Positions 5,672 through 5,708 of a DNA stretch of 5,708 nt are shown here, piece after piece (position 1 is the stretch's first letter; each line of letters starts with the position of its first letter). Both the position numbers and the translations under genes were made by a program. This stretch comes from Desulfobacterales bacterium (lineage in GTDB: Bacteria > Desulfobacterota > Desulfobacteria > Desulfobacterales > 4be13), in NCBI GenBank assembly GCA_029940115.1, contig JAOZRQ010000463.1:1-5708 (forward strand), in the 5' to 3' direction. The notes under the pieces were generated by a model. That model saw only the letters and a program-made list of their open reading frames with translations. It ran no database searches and was not told the origin of the DNA.

Positions 5672-5708
5672 TCAGTTTGTAGTTCCGCCTCTCGGCGGTG
5701 TGACACCT
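5672..5708. repeat. Short GC-rich inverted repeat, possible REP-like unit at the window edge
   Basis: CCGCC (5685-5689) and GGCGG (5694-5698) form a 5-bp stem with a TCTC loop, in the context CAGTTTGTAGTTCCGCC...GGCGGTGTGACACC. The layout (TAGTTCCGCC, short loop, GGCGG) resembles interspersed palindromes I recall from large deltaproteobacterial genomes. There is no T-run after the stem, so an intrinsic terminator is unlikely. The unit may continue beyond the window. Confidence 0.4.

Overview
The window reads as a piece of chromosome from an anaerobic bacterium, most likely a sulfate-reducing or syntrophic member of the Desulfobacterota (former Deltaproteobacteria). The main pointer is a 1134-residue HdrA-type flavin/iron-sulfur protein that carries a response-regulator receiver domain, an architecture I associate with that group. 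The interspersed palindromic repeats fit as well. The assignment comes from gene content only and I could not test it by a search.

Layout. Bases 1-368 hold the 3' part of a DUF1848-family gene with a Cys-rich [4Fe-4S]-type C-terminus. Bases 369-688 have no intact gene. They contain a short remnant resembling the N-terminal region of a HigA-type antitoxin, cut at about base 479 by a palindromic repeat element whose left end is missing (about 478-577). Bases 689-1310 hold two overlapping small genes: an 82-residue protein of unknown function and a 132-residue single-domain retropepsin-like aspartic protease with a DTGA active-site motif. Bases 1311-1616 hold a REP-like hairpin and a second, intact copy of the palindromic element. 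This copy is a 125-bp MITE-like unit with perfect 19-bp terminal inverted repeats and a 9-bp target duplication. A small operator-like palindrome follows it, just before the large gene.

Bases 1617-5021 encode the HdrA-like protein. It contains two thioredoxin-reductase-like FAD cores. The first core carries an inserted 2[4Fe-4S] ferredoxin followed immediately by a complete receiver domain. The second core is preceded by the HdrA N-terminal domain and followed by a C-terminal 2[4Fe-4S] ferredoxin. Together the two cores carry about one full set of HdrA accessory domains. No hdrB, hdrC, mvhD or histidine kinase gene is visible, so partners must be encoded elsewhere.

Bases 5022-5645 are open in the same frame as the large gene after its stop. 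The 3' part (5148-5645) encodes a coiled-coil plus PD-(D/E)XK-nuclease-like protein. The part before its first usable start codon also looks protein-coding, which suggests the nuclease gene has lost its 5' end. A short GC-rich inverted repeat lies at the right edge.

Apart from the overlapping small pair, the genes do not form an obvious operon. The left third and the right edge look like a mosaic of gene remnants and small mobile repeats around a well-preserved, visibly more GC-rich redox gene.
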